From Dama dama (Eukaryota; Chordata; Mammalia; Artiodactyla; Cervidae): 64,000 nt of DNA. The stretch is from contig NC_083696.1 in assembly GCF_033118175.1 (NCBI RefSeq), positions 39,293,001-39,357,000 of the forward strand. Reading direction: 5' to 3'. A program made the position numbers and the translations under genes. The notes under the pieces were generated by a model, which saw only the letters and a program-made list of their open reading frames with translations, was not told the origin of the DNA and searched no databases. This document shows positions 1 to 14,600 of this stretch, one piece after another. Position 1 is the stretch's first letter; each line of letters starts with the position of its first letter.

Positions 1-658
1 TCCTTAGTCCAAAGCCTGCTTCAATGCAGTTACCTCAAAAAGAAGGATAAGAAGACAATAATAAAAAAAAAAGAGTAAATGATTAAATGGAATTAAACCA
101 CTAAGAAAAACACAGTTTTTGTTTTAGGAAACTCTGCATATAAAACTCCTTAATAAATGCTTTTCAAGAGTGATGTCAGTATCATGACAATGTGAGATGT
201 TCCCTTTGTCTCTTTCCTTCAATCTACAAACAGTGAAACATCCATAACTCAAAGGTGTCTTTGTCCAGAGCATTCCACATAGCTGTCTTTCTAAAAGGTG
301 GGTGGACTAGAAGACAGAGGAGGTGAAACCAGGGAAAGAGCAGATGCAGTGCCTGCCATCCTGGATCCCTCTAGCTGAGCCTACAGCTCCAGAGAACCAG
401 GAAGAATCAGGAGAGGCAGTTCTATACATTACTGGCCTCCTGGCTTCAGGAGATGTTTGTGGCCAAGGGAACCAGATAGCAGTAGGACATGCAATCTCAG
501 CCCTCCAACTGTGGATGCACCTGTAACTCTACCTCCTCCACCTGCAGTAATGGTACCCACACCTCCAAATCAATCAACCACTGCTGGTTAGGAAATGAGA
601 TTATCGTGATTGATTTAGTGTGACAGAAATTTAATCAGGAGATGGAGTTAGGATTACC

Positions 659-762
659 ATTAATTTTGTTTAAACTTTATATTGGAATATAGTTGATTTA
701 CAATGTTGTGTTAATTATAGGTATACAGTATAAGTGATCTAATTATACACACTCATGTATCT
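659..762 (-). mobile_element. L1 3'-UTR fragment
   Basis: Reads as the reverse complement of the old artiodactyl L1 3' end ('attataggtatacagtataagtg' type wording, broken here into short blocks). Directly abuts a BovB tail at 763. Confidence 0.55.
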
Positions 763-912
763 ACAGAGGATGAGATGGTTGGATAGCATCACTGACTCAA
801 TTTATATGAGTTTGAGCAATTCTGGAAGATGGTAAAAGACAGGGAAGCCTGGCGTACTACAGTCCATTATGTCGCAAACAGTTGGACACGACTGAATGAC
901 TGAACAACAACA
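763..912 (+). mobile_element. BovB LINE 3' end
   Basis: Begins 'gatgagatggttggatagca' and ends 'gactgaatgactgaacaaca', the last 150 bp of BovB. 5'-truncated; no coding sequence left. Confidence 0.8.
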
Positions 913-2571
913 TATATCTATTCCTTTCCAAGTTCTTTTTCCATAGAGGTTATTACAGAGATTTTGTATTTAATATGAGAAACTGAAAAAAAAAAAATGA
1001 GTTCTGAAAGGGAAGAAAGTTTTAGTAGGCAATCTACCAACTCTGTTCCATCCCTAGTCAACTAAGCTAATGGTTACTGTGGGCAATGTGATTGCAGTGT
1101 TGACAAACCATTTGATTACTTTTAAAATGCTGGTGATCTGGATGTTTATGCAAGATTTCTCAATTTTTAAATATTGGCAATACATTCAAAACATTTGAAA
1201 ATACTTTTATGGCCAAAATCATTCAGGCCAAATAAAATAAATCTGTAGTCCAAAAACATCCTGCAAATCACCAATTTACAAACTCTGGTTTATGTTAGTA
1301 ATTTATTTCTGGTTTATGTTATTAATTTATTTAACTAAAACTTTTCTACTTAGTAATGTTCACTTTATGCTTGCCAGTAACTGAATTATACAAATTTCTA
1401 TAAAAATTTAATTAATAAATTTTTAATCAATTATAGTGAACTTCCAATTACACAGCTAATAAGGACTACTGACAATAATTTAGGAAAAAGATATATAAAC
1501 CAGAGAAGATTTATTTATATAATTTTTTTGTAACTAAAGGTTCTAATTTGACAGTTTCATGGTTCAAACAGTTAAGATGTTGCTATCTAATGATGATTGT
1601 GCAATTTTCTCCTAGTTTCCTGTGATTTCTTATCTTCATTAGAGGGTGAATTAATTCCTAGTGAGTGAGAGAATAAAGGTACATAAGTCCTTTAACAAAT
1701 ATTAGCCAGCATCATGGTAAAAAATGGGGTGTGGAAAAGATTAGGAAATTCACCTAATTAGAGATATCAGCTTCATAGCTCATTCTTTAGAATCATCCTC
1801 TTTCCTGTAAGTATGGAGAACAGAAAATTTTAATTCATACAAAGATTTTTAAGAGTATGTCTCTCTTGAAATGTTGTGTCATTAAAGTATAATCAAGAAA
1901 TAGTAGCCTTGCTGGGTATAGACGGCAAAAAATAGTGAGGAAGTAAGTACATTTCTCTTCCATCCAGATTGTCCAGTCTTCCAAGCTGATCATTTACCCG
2001 GCAACACTTGCTTAGGTGTTACTTCAGATTTTTGGATTGGAATCCTAAAGAAAGAGAAAACTCTTAAATAATGAATTTTTCCTAAAAATGTAGATATTCT
2101 ATAACCTTTAACTATTAGGAAGTTAAAATGAATTATTTGTAGTCACACGTCATTTTCTATAGATTCTGTGATACTTCACAATGAAGGAGTGGAAACACGG
2201 GAGGGTAGAGAAAGAAAAAGAGAAAAACATCACACTGGGATCCAACTATCCATATGGGTACTTATAGGAAAGAAGGTGGGGATCAGGAGAACAGTGATGT
2301 CATGCTGAGTGTTTTTCTGTGGGAAATTTTCTCCATCTCATGATCCCTGGGTAATATTTCTGAGAAAACAAAGAATATTGGGGTCATCACTTTCTAGTAA
2401 AGACCCTTACATCTTCTATCTCTTGGTTATTGTCCAAACTAGAGGGTGGACAGATGCTAAAGCCGATTGCACAGTTATAGAGATACTGTCCTCATTGAAC
2501 ATCTTCTTGGAAGACATGGTTAGAATTTCTGTCCTTGATTCTAGGAGTGCTACAAGGTTGTAACAGTTTGA

Positions 2572-2649
2572 CTATGTATTACTAATCTTAGGTTTAGACA
2601 CTGGATTATCCTTGAAAACAGTAGAAGAAAGCCCTTCTATGTTTCTATG
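2572..2649 (-). CDS. ADAM28: ADAM28 last coding exon (C-terminus and stop)
   Basis: Acceptor tattatag, then HRNIEGLSSTVFKDNPVSKP and KISNT, ending at TAG (2572-2574). TVFKDNPVS is shared with the human C-terminus. Phase 0 fits the previous exon directly. The human tail has about 22 residues between VQPQE and HKDTN that I could not locate in the intervening intron. Confidence 0.85.
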   Translation of the reverse strand, partial: HRNIEGLSSTVFKDNPVSKPKISNT

Positions 2650-5600
2650 CTATAATAGAAACAAAAATAACTGTCGGCATTAAAAATGTTATTCAATTCT
2701 CGTCTTTACTCTACTCATTTCCTTATTTCAGTCTTTCCTTACCTCCTTGTCACTTACTTTTTTTAAAATATTTTTTTTGATGTGGACTATTTTTAGAGAC
2801 TACTGAATTTGTTACAATATTGCTTCTTTTTTTTGTTTGTTTTGTTTTTATGTTTTGGTTCTTTGGTCATGAGGCATGTGGGATCCTAGGACCCCAATCA
2901 GGGACTGAACCTGTACCCCCGCATTGGAAGGTGAAGTCCCAACCACTGGACCATTAGGGAAGTCTCGGCCACTTATTTTAATTTCTACCTGACTCTCAGG
3001 GTCCAGTACAGATTCCAACCACTTAGCGGATTTTCCTCTTACTGCACCGTTTGTACCCCATTCCTTATCCCTTCACCATACTTTTCTTGGTTATATACTC
3101 AGAAATATACTTTTTTCTGTAGTATCATCTACTTTGGCACCCATCACATATGAGGAGCTAGGTGTTCCAGGGGCTTCCCTAGTGGCTCAGATGGTAAAGA
3201 ATCCGCCTGCAATGTGGGAGACCTGGGTTCAGTCTCTGAGTCAGGAAGATCCCCTGGAGAAGGGCATGGTAACCCAGCTCAGTATTCTTGCCTGGAGAAT
3301 CCCCATGGACAGAGGGTCACAAACAGTCAGACATGACTGAGCAACGAAGCACACACAGCACAGGTGCTCCACGTGCATACGACTTGCTTTCCCAGCAAAA
3401 ATGTAAAAATCATTGAAAAAATGACCTTAAATTTTAGTTCCTTCTCATTTACTCACAATAGAGTCCCAAGTAGGAGGCAAGATTCTCAGGATCCAGTTGA
3501 GTGAATGACTCTACCTCTTCATGGGTGTTGGGTTTTATTCTGGATTTGCCTTTATGGACTCTTTTATACACTTCCTCCTCTAGAAAACTGTGACTAGTAG
3601 AGGCCTTATTTTATCTAGAATAAGGAAGCAAAATCTAATTTATAACACAGTTTTATGCCCTCCAAACTATGCATCTAGAGACTATCCTTTGAAGGAGACA
3701 ATTAATCTTCTGCAGCAGAATCATGTATTCCTTTTCAACAATTATACAACAGAACTATTTTTAACAGTCAAAAATAATAGCCATACTAATTTATAGATAG
3801 TGAGGAGGCCTTGCTTTCTCCAATATTCCTTTGGGCTACGATCTCTCAAGTTAGCTTGCTGCTGCTGCTGCTGCTAAGTCGCTTCAGTCGTGTCCAACTC
3901 TGTGCGACCCCATAGACCCCACCAGGCTCCCCCGTCCCTGGGATTCTCCAGGCAAGAACACTGGAGTGTATTTAGAGTATCCTAAAATGGAACCCAGAGT
4001 TTGGAAGACATCATTCACATTGGGCACAAGAGTTCTTTCAAACATTGCCAGTGACCATCTGATACTTACAAGAAAAGAGAATGATACAGATGTAGAAAGC
4101 AGTGGTGGAGGAAAACTTGGATTTGTAGGTAGCTAGCAAGAAGGTAGGAGAAGACAATGGTACCCCACTCCAGTACTCTTGCCTGGAAAATCCCATGGAC
4201 AGAGGAGCCTGGTAGGCTACAGTCCATGGGGTCGCTAAGAGTTGGACAAGACTGAGCGATTTCACTTTCACTTTTCACTTTCATGCATTGGAGAAGGAAA
4301 TGGCAACCCACTCCAGTGTTCTTGCCTGGAGAATCCCAGGGACGAGGGAGCCTGGTGGGCTTCTGTCTATGGGGTCTCACAGAGTCGAACACGACTGAAG
4401 TGACTTAGCAGCAGCAGCAAGAAGGTAAAAAAAAAATTAATTAAAAAATGGGGCCTTGAAAATAAGTGTGCTTAAAAGAAAGGCTTATGTAGCTCAGCTG
4501 ATAAAGAATCCACCTGCAATGTGGGAGACCTTGGTTTGATCCCTGAATTGGAAAGATCCCCTGGGGAAGGGAAAGGCTACCCACTCCAGTGTTCTGGCCT
4601 GGAGAATTCCATGGACTGTATAGTTCATGGGGTCGCAAAGAGTCGGACACAACTGAGCGACTTTCACTAAATCATTTTCAGATATGGAAAACTAGGAATA
4701 ATCTAAACCTGTATATTTACATATGGGCTTCCCAAGTCTTCTCGGGTGGTGCTAAGGATAAAGAACTTGCCTGCCAATGCAGGAGATGCAAGAGATGCAG
4801 GTTCAGTCCCTCAGTTGGGAAGATCCCCTGGAGGAGGGCATGGCAACCCCTTCCAGTATTCTTGCCTGGAAAATCCCATGGACAGAAGAGCCCAACAGGC
4901 TAAGGTCCATGGAGTCGCAAAGAGTCAGACATGACAAAAGTGACTTAGCATGCATGCACATATGTTTCCTGCTTTCATTTAGGTGTGGACATACAGTTCA
5001 GAAATAAACTCAATGCCAACAGACATATAAAGCTATGTTCATCATATGTCCATAAAATAGTTATATAAAACTTTGAAAATTGTAAAGCACTATATAATTT
5101 AAAGAATCTTTCATTTGATAAAAATACATAAATTTTTAAAAATGAAATAATAAGTTTCCTAATTTCAGCTTCCAAATAAGCACCTTTTCTGATAATGTGA
5201 GCTCAGAACTAAGATGGCACCAAGAGACTGGAGGGACAATCATAGTGACCAAGTCTCTGCACTCTGCTGGGTACAGAGCTATCAGAGATGGTTATGTTTC
5301 CATCAAAAACATTGTTATCAATGTCATTATCATTAAGCAATTGCTATCTAAATTTCTAAACTTGCAGGACACAACTAGGGCATTAAGGATTATACATATT
5401 ACATGTATTGTCATACAAGTGTACAAGTTGTTGCTGTTATAGTCATTAAGTCGTGTCCAACTCTTTGAACTGTTGCCTGCCAGACTCTTTTTTGTCCATG
5501 GGACTCTCCAGGTAAGTGTACTGGAGTGGGTTGCCAAGCCCTCTTCCAGGGGATCTTCCTCACCCAGGGATTGAAACCTCATCTGATGTCTCCCGCATTG

Positions 5601-8600
5601 GCAGGCAGATTCTTTACCACTAGCACCACCTGGGAAGCCCACAAGTATACAAATTATTGTCATTATCAGGATATTGCAAAAGGAATAAGGAATCAACCTA
5701 GAATCACACAGAGAGAGACAAAGAGAGGGAGAGGAAGCTGGCATCTGCTTTTCTTTTTTTTTCCTTATTCTCTTTGCCTTTTGTAAACCACAGCAAAGTG
5801 GCCTCTACATTTTAAAGAGATTCTTTTGCATTTAACAAAAGGCAAAGGTGAACTTTCTGAATGTGTAGTTATAAAGCCTGCAGTCCTTGCTACATACTAG
5901 TACTACATGCTAGTGAGATAGATTTGTAAAACATTGCTGAGTAGAAATGACAACTAAAGAGAGAGAGAGGATCATAAGCTGGGTTCCCCAGCAAACATAC
6001 TACAGACTGTGGTTCACCTCTTGGGGTTGAACAGTCTTCGCCATCTGTAGTTTCCTCTTCTGACTGTGTGGGCCAGCATCAGTGGTAGACAGTGGCCTGT
6101 ATGTGAAAGCATAGCATTTACAGTGACTTAGCAGTGTCTTTACCACAAGAGGGAGATTTGAGAGAAGTCTGCTCATTTCCTTTGCCCTTTTGTGTCCTTC
6201 TTGGTAAGTGACGGGCTTTTCATCTGCTCCCTAGGACATCCTCCGGATTTCCCTTTTATGTAATTCATAATCATCACCACTGATTTTCTTTTTGATTCTC
6301 TACCGAGCCATGATATCTAGTAATGATGGTCTTGAGTCCAACTTTTATCTAAATTATGTCTTTTAAATAAATAGAGATTTATTTTATTTATTCAATATTT
6401 ATCAGAAGCCCATTCTGAGTGAATAAGTCAGTCTTTTGAAAATGCTAGAAAGATACTGCAGTGTCAAGATTATGTTTGTAAGACTGACTGATATAGGTGC
6501 AAATCTAGATTCCGTTTCTTAGGTTGTAAGACTTTAAACATGCTTGCTTACCTCCCTGAGCTTATGTTTCCACATCAGTAAAAATGTGAAGTCCCTAACC
6601 TTGCAGGGTTACTGTGAGGATAAATATATAATACCTTTTCATCTATAAAGTGGAAATACTAACAAGTAAATCTTATTTCCTTGTGAAGATTAAATGTTCT
6701 GATGAAGATTAAATGACATAATATATGCAAAAGGGCTAAGCAAGGTGCTTGCCATAAAGCTATCATCAATACATATTAAAGACTGTATTTGTCTAATGAG
6801 TGTTAAAGTCTTTAATAATGAGAGTTCTTCTTATTATGAATTATAAACAGTGATGAACAGAAGAAAAAAAGCAGGTCTTCCTGTGAAAAATGTCCCAGTA
6901 AACAGAATACCAAGCATCTGGGCTGAGAAAAATGTATCTGTACTTATTTCTGATTTGAAGCAAACTAAAATGAAATGAAATTTGATAATTTGGGTCCTTA
7001 CATTTATAGTGAATTAGCTGTCCCCAAAGCAGGGCCTACCTCTGGGCTAACTTCTGCTTTTCTCTGGAGCTTCGGCATCGGATTACTATAGCAACCACCA
7101 CAAATATGACGGCCACAGGGAAGAGCACCCCAACCACAATGGAGAAGTCTGCAGCAACGAGAACAAGGGCCTCATGAAAATACGATCAATTCACAAATAC
7201 ACATCACACTGGTCCTGATTTCTTTATCACAAACATCATCGATCCTTTTTCCAAATAACATGCATTCCCTGGAAAATCTCTCATAGCCAGTAAAATGAAA
7301 ATGTATCTTGATAATGATTATCATAATGTTATTTACATAAAGGGGCTAAAGAGTATATCTATGCAGAACATTTTACATGAGATTGGTAAAGCATCAAAAT
7401 AACTGAGAATTCTTAGAAGGAATAAATTGAAAACAAAAGGCTGGAAGATCAGAAAGTATATGAAGTAAGGGGGATGGCAGAAGAGGAGAGAAACATTTTT
7501 GAAAATTCAACCTTGGAATAAAGCAAGTAAAAATAACCTGAAGTCTTGAAATCCTATTCCTCTCAGGAGCAAATAAGAAGCTGAGACATAAAAAAGAGAA
7601 CAGATGGATAATTGATAACTGATAGATAGATGGGACATAAGTGAGTGTTCTACTAATGTTTGCTCTATATTAGAATTATATTTGGTGGGTTATAAGATGT
7701 TTCCTATTTTATCTACAGCCTAGTTAATGAATGCAACTTTAATCTTTTGTTATCTCATATATTAATTTCTCATGATAATCTGAAACCACAAAGACCAGGG
7801 GGTACAAGTTTGAAGAACAATGCCAACAGCTACTGACTGCTCTCTTATTACAGAGATCACTAAATCAATAATAAGAATGCTTTTTTTTTTTTTTTTTGCA
7901 TAAATGCAAGAAAAGCTCACAAATGTGAACACACATGGATGCAGAAAGGTAGAGACCTCAGAAGTAGGATTCGAGGCAAGATAATAATTGTTCAAATACT
8001 GAATAGCCTCTACCCTCCATAAAAATTTTTTATCCAAAAAACCAAAGGAAATACAATTCCAAGGCATTTGTGTTAGAAATAGTATAGATATGTTCAGAAC
8101 TTTTTTTAATGTACTTGCACTAAGAACAACATTGTAGCTAATTTCAAAAGAGTGACATGGTCCAGAGGAAATAAAGACGAACTCATAAAGACACCCATAA
8201 TTTGAAAGGTCGTGGTCTAGGGATAAAGCTGGGGCATGACAGATGGAGAGTATTATAACAGGAAGGAGCTTTATAGTTGAAGATGGCAGTGTCTTAACAG
8301 AAAACACAGCCTTTTCTATTTCTGGAAACGTAGGTTTAGGAAATTGGAACCAGCTCTCTCACTAAAAACAGCAAATTGAGCTAAAAAAAAAAAGGCTTCC
8401 TAAAAACACAGAAGTGCTAAAGAATAGGGGGAAATTACTCTGGAGTGAGAGAAAATTAGTTTGGAGTGAGACAGCAGGAACCCAGAAAGACAGAAAGGAA
8501 AATGATTCTGGATGGAAGCCCAGAAATGCACAAAAGAATGAAGAGCAAATAAACCAAGACTGAATCTTAATGTAAACTGTAGACTTTGGGTGATAATCGC

Positions 8601-11600
8601 GCCTCCATGTAGGTTCCTTAACTGTAACAAACATCCCACTCTGGTGGGGGATGTTAGTGGTGAGGATGACTGTGCACGTGTGGGGCAGGATATATGGGAA
8701 ACCTTTGTACTTTCTACTCAGTTTTCCTGTGGAGTTACAAACTGCTCTAAAAAGTAAAATATATATTAAAAATAATAAAGTGGAAATTTTTATGATGGCC
8801 ACTAAAAGAATACAAAATAAATGCAATGCATAATCTCCAAATTAATAAAAAGAAAACTGGAGTGATTAAAATCCTTATGATGCCCATAAGATAAGAAAGA
8901 AGAGAAAAAGGAAGAGACCAGATAGGAAGAATACAGCCAAGTATATCATTAATTACATTTAATTTGAATGGATCACGTTTTAAAAAAAATTATTATCAAT
9001 CTAAAATTTTTAAACATATTTGTATTTTTAAAATGAGAGGCAGATGTAAAACATGAGCTTTCAGAAAGGATGAAAATAAAAGTAAGAAAAAAGTTAAAGC
9101 AAAACAATATAGACCAAAATAAATATGATACAGCTCTATTTTTCTCCAGGATCTGTAGACTTTAAAAGGCAAGAAAACTAAAGATACACACAAGCATTTC
9201 ATAATGACAAGAGTGTTAATACACTGGGAAGACATACAATTCTAAGTTTTTTTGAAGAGGATATCAAGGTCTCAAAATATATAGGCATTTATAGACCCAG
9301 AATTTTCTTGGGCTGCAAAATCACTGCAGATGGTGACTGCAGCCATGAAATTAAAAGATGCTTGCTCTTTGGAAGAAAAGCTGTGACAAACCTAGACAGC
9401 ATATTAAAAAGCAGAGACATTACTTTACTGACAAAGGTCTGTCTAGTCAAAGCTATGATTGTTCCAGTAGTCATGTATGAATGTGTGAGTTGGACCATAA
9501 AGAAAGTGGAGTGCTGAAGAATTAATGCTTTTGAACTGTGATGCTGGAGAAGACCCTTGAGAGTCCTGAGAGTCCCTTGGACTGCAAGGAGATCCAATCA
9601 GTCAATCCTAAAGCAAATGAGTCCTGAATATTCATTGGAAGGACTGAAGCTGAAGCTGAAGCTCCAACACTTTGGTCAACTGATGCAAAGGGCTGACTCA
9701 TTGGAAAAGATACTGATGCTGGGAAAGATTGAAGGCAGGAAAAGGGGATGACAGAGGGTGAGATGGTCGGACGGCATCACCAACTCAATGGACATGAGTT
9801 TGAGCAAGCTCTGGGAGTTGGTGATAAACAGAGAAGCCTTCAGTCCATGGGGTCTCAAAAAGTCAGACATGACTGAGTGACTGGACTGAACTGAAATGAA
9901 CTGAATAGAACCAGAAGTGATAGCCAAGTTCACGATTATAGTGGGGACTTTAATACTTGTGGCTCTGTAACCGATACAACAAACAAACAAGATATCAATA
10001 AGGATTAATATATTACACACAACTAACAAACATGGATTAAAAAACATGGAAAAAACTGCACATAACTGCATAATACATATTTTTTTGTGCACAGACAGAA
10101 CACCTACAATATGGGCATATGCTGAGTCATAGAAAGTGTCAATAAAATTCAACACATTCTCAACACTGTAGATCTTCTGATCCCTATGGAATTATGCTGC
10201 ATATAATGTTAACAATAGCTAGATAATCTGTATATGCATATACATTAAGAAATATACATGTAAACATTTCAAGGGCCAAAGAATAAAGCAAATGGAAAAT
10301 TGAAAATGATTTGAATCAAATGATAATGAAAATATCAGTTGCCATATGGGCTACAAACTGAAAAGTATTGAGGCAAAGATTTCTTTCAAGAATTTTTTTT
10401 AAGATGAAATAAGCTTAAGGAAAGGGGATTGTATAAATCAGAAATTGAAATAGCAAAAAAAAAAAAAAAAGTTTGAAAAAGAAAAAACAAACCATAAAGA
10501 ATAATTAAAGTTTTAAAATTTTGTTAGGATAACACAAAAAAAGATAAAAATCATGCTACAGATCCTATAGATATTGCAAAGATAAGTAAGTATTATGAGG
10601 AATTTTAATTTTTTTCCCATTTATTTTTATTAGTTGGAGACTTATTACTTTACAATATTGTAGTGGTTTTTGCCATACATTGACATGAATCAGCCATGGA
10701 TTTACATGTATTCCCCATCCCAATCCCCGCTCCCACCTCCCTCTCCAGCCGATCTCTCTGGGTCTTCCCAGTGCACCAGACCCGAGCACTTGTCTCATGC
10801 ATTCAACCTGGGCTGGTGATCTGTTTCACCCTTGATAATATACATGTTTTGATGCTGTTCTCTCTGAACATCCCACCCTCGCCTTCTCCCACAGAGTGCA
10901 AAAGTCTGTTCTGTACATCTGTGTCTCTTTTTCTGTTTTGCATATAGGGTTATTGTTACCATCTTTTTAAATTCCATATGTATGCATTAGTATACTGTAT
11001 TGGTGTTCATCTTTCTGGCTTACTTCACTCTGTATAATGGGCTCCAGTTTCATCCATCTCATTAGAACTGATTTAAATGAATTCTTTTTAAGGGCTGAGT
11101 AATATTCCATTGTGTATATGTACCACAGCTTCCTTATCCATTTGTCTGCTAATGGGCATCTAGGTTGCTTCCATGTCCTGGCTATTATAAACAGTGCTGC
11201 AATGAACATTGGGGTGCACGTGTCTCTTTCAGATCTGGTTTTCCTCGGTGTGTATGCCCAGGAGTGGGATTGCTGGGTCATATGGCACTTCTATTTCCAG
11301 TTTTTTAAGAAATCTCCACACTGTTCTCCATAGTGGCTGTACTAGTTTGCATTCCCACCAAGAGTGTAAGAGGGTTCCCTTTTCTCCACCCCCTCTCCAG
11401 CATTTATTGCTTGTAGACTTTTGGATGGCAGCCATCCTGACTGGTGTGTAATGGTACCTCATTGAGGTTTTGATTTGCATTTCTCTGATAATGAGTGATG
11501 TTGAGCATCTTTTCATGTGTTTGTTAGCCATCTGTATGTCTTCTTTGGAGAAATGTCTGTTTAGTTCTTTGGCTCATTTTTTGATTGAGTCACTTATTTT

Positions 11601-14600
11601 TCTGGAATTGAGCTGCAGGAGTTGCTTGTATATTTTTGAGATTAAACCTTTGTCATGAGGAATTTTAAACTAAAACATTGAAATTCAACTGAATGAGGAA
11701 AACGTCTAGTAAAATATACTAAAACTTGTATAAGAAGATATAAAAAACCTGAAGGTTCTTATAACTACTAAAGATGGATCTTTAATTAAAATATTGTGCA
11801 GAACTATATAGGCCCACTTGGCTTACTGACAAGTTCTAACCAGATGTTTAAGGAGAGTCTTCCATTCTTATACAGATTCTTCCAGGGAATTTAAGTAAAT
11901 GAAAACACTCCACTTTGTTTAACATGACTAGCATAATCTTGTACTCAGATTTAGCAAGGATGCTATGAGAAAATTATAGGCATCACCCATGAACACAGAG
12001 TAATGGCAAACATCACCCATCAGTATCTATAAGAGCTATTAAATATTTCCATGTTGGGTTTATGCAAGGAATGCAAAATTAGATAAATGTTCAAATATCA
12101 ATCAGTTTATTTTGCAATACCAACAGAGTAGAGTTAAAAATCTTAACCAGTAAATAAAAATTATTTGACACAATTCTTCAGTTCAGTTCTGTTCAGTTGC
12201 TCATTCATGTCCAGCTCTTTGTGACCCCATGAACCGCAGCACACCAGGCCTCCCTGTCCATCACCAACTCCTGGAGTCCACCCAAACCCATGTCCATCAA
12301 GTCGGTGATGCCATCCAGCCATCTCATCCTCTGTCATCCCCTTCTCCTCCTGCCCTCAATCTTTCCCAGCATCAGGGTCTTTTCAAATGAGTCAGCTCTT
12401 CACATCAGGTGGCCAAAGTATTGGAGTTTCAGCTTCAACATCAGTTCTTCCAATGAACACCCAGCACTGATCTCCTTTAGGATGGACTGATTGGATTTCC
12501 TTTCGGTCCAAGGGACTCAAGAGTCTTCTATTAAACTAGGAATAGAAGTGAATTTTCTTAGATGAAGAGGATCTAATATGAAAGAATAACTTTAGATAAC
12601 AGGGCAAAATACTGAAAGTCTTTCCTAAGATTGGGAAAGAAATAAAGAGGCTTGCTGTCTCTTGCTACTTCTGTTCAACATTGCACAAGGAAAAAAAGTA
12701 CAAGAAATTAAAATCGTGAATATTAGAGAGGAAGTAGCAAAACTGTCATTTTTCTCAAAGAGTATGATTGAATATGTAGAAAATGTAAAAGAATTTATAA
12801 GTTACTAAAATTATTGACAGGTTAGCAGAGGTGCTTCATATAAAAATAAATATATAAAAATTAGTTGAAGTTCTATATTCTAGTCATAGTTAAAATATTT
12901 TTTTAAAAAATACCATTCAAAATATACAATATAAATTAATTTCTTATAAATCCAGTTAAACAATATATATTGTATATAAAAATTCTATGGTGAAAATCAT
13001 TGAATATTATTTGGCAAAATTAAAGAACGCTAAGTAAAAGGATACTTATTTTATGTAATGGGTTTGGAATTCAATATTTTATATATGCTCATTCTTCCCC
13101 AAGTGAATCTATAGATACAGTTTGGACTAACTTTAAATTCCAACAGGAATTGTGTGTATAACTTGAGAATCTGACGGTAAAATATATGTGGAAGTACAAA
13201 AGCTAATAGCCAACACATTCTTGAAGAACAAAATTAAAGGACTGTCTCTAAGATAACAAACTTATCTTAAAGATACAATAATAAAAGAATATTATATGGC
13301 ATGTGTGTGGTCAGTTGTGTCAGACTCTTTGTGACCCCATGGACGGAGCCTGCCAGGCTCCTCTGTCCATGGGATCCTCCAGGCAAGAATACTGGAGTGA
13401 GTTGTCATTTCCTCCTCCAGAGGATCTTCCCATTCCAGGGACCGAACCCACATCTCCTGCAATGGTAGGAGGATTCTTTATCACTGAGCCACCTAGGAAG
13501 GCCTTATAGTGGCATATGGATAGTCAAATAGAACCCCCAGAAAAGTAGAAATATCCCAGAAAGACACAATGCAGACACACATGCTTTATTAGAAAATTGG
13601 CACTATAAAGCATTAAGGAAGGATGATCTATTACATGGGTTTCCCAGGTGGTGCTAGTGGTAAAGAACCCACTTGCCAGTTCAGGAGACACAAGAGACAA
13701 GGGATTGATCCCCTGGCCAGGAAGATCCTCTGGAGAAGGGCATGGCAACCCACTCCAGTATTCTTGCCTGGAGAATCTCATGGACAGAGGAGCCTGGTGG
13801 ATTACAATACATGGGGTCACAAAGAGTTGGATACTACTGAAATGATTTAGCATAGCACAGATCTATTACATAAATGATGGTGTGACAATTGAATACCTAT
13901 CTGGGATAAAAGTGAAATTGAATACTTGCATCATACATAAAATAATTCTAGATACATTATAGATTTAAATTTGAAAAAGCAATTTAATAATCCTTTTCAG
14001 AAGATCATATACAGATATACATTCATAACTTCAGGATAGAAAAAAAATTCCTTAAAAAGGACACAAAAAGGAAAAAAAACTAATCATCAAGGAAATGATA
14101 AACAAATTGACTACATTGCAATTAAAAGCTTCTTTAATCACATGACATCACAAAGAGAGTGAGAAAACACAGAATGAAGGGAGTTATTTGTAGCACATAT
14201 ACCTGAAAAATAGCTTATATCAAGTATATTAAAACTTAAACAAGTTAATAGGGGGTCGGGGAGACACCCAATAGAAAAATACACAAAATGGCGTGAATAT
14301 TTCATAAAAGAGAAAATACCAATGGCCAAAAAAATTTAAGAAAAGATTCTATCATTATTACTAGCTATAAAAAGAATTTAAACAAAAATTTCAATGTGTT
14401 ATCACTACTGACCCACATGAGTTGCTAAAATATAACAATTCTATTTATGCCAAATGGCTTAAAGGTTGTAAAGCACTAGGAAGGGGTCCTGAAGAAGAGC
14501 AGCTGTTTCTAAAAGTAAATGTAATGAAGAGCTCTGTCCTCAGAGCAAGATATTCATCACCATGGCAACCGGAGGTGAGGCTGTCTACTCTGGCTGTTTC

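Larger units (their letters stand above)
1..2571 (-). other. ADAM28 3' UTR / downstream flank
   Basis: AT-rich sequence beyond the ADAM28 stop. Minus-strand AATAAA signals occur at 1510-1515, 1326-1331 and 1302-1307; any could end the transcript but none can be chosen from sequence alone. 659-912 is repeat (listed separately). No other gene is seen; the open frames at 323-526 and 2309-2563 have no recognisable product. Confidence 0.4.
2650..6017 (-). other. ADAM28 intron (tail exon 18 to last exon)
   Basis: Holds one CHR-type SINE remnant (about 2828-2967) and seven Bov-tA SINEs. The human gene has one more short phase-0 exon here; no acceptable equivalent was seen. Confidence 0.7.

Noticed and set aside
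3440..3560. Second candidate for the missing tail exon
   Set aside because: A GT follows 'catgaagag' on the minus strand, but the frame set by the upstream exon stops early and no tail motif is present.
4021..4075. Candidate missing tail exon of ADAM28
   Set aside because: The minus strand has a weak acceptor-like 'gtaagtatcag' but the reading hits a stop after five codons and has no similarity to the expected tail.
7762..8826. Minus-strand open frames of 154 and 181 codons
   Set aside because: They lie in the ADAM28 sense strand of an intron, match no known family and are not joined by splice phases to the neighbouring exons.
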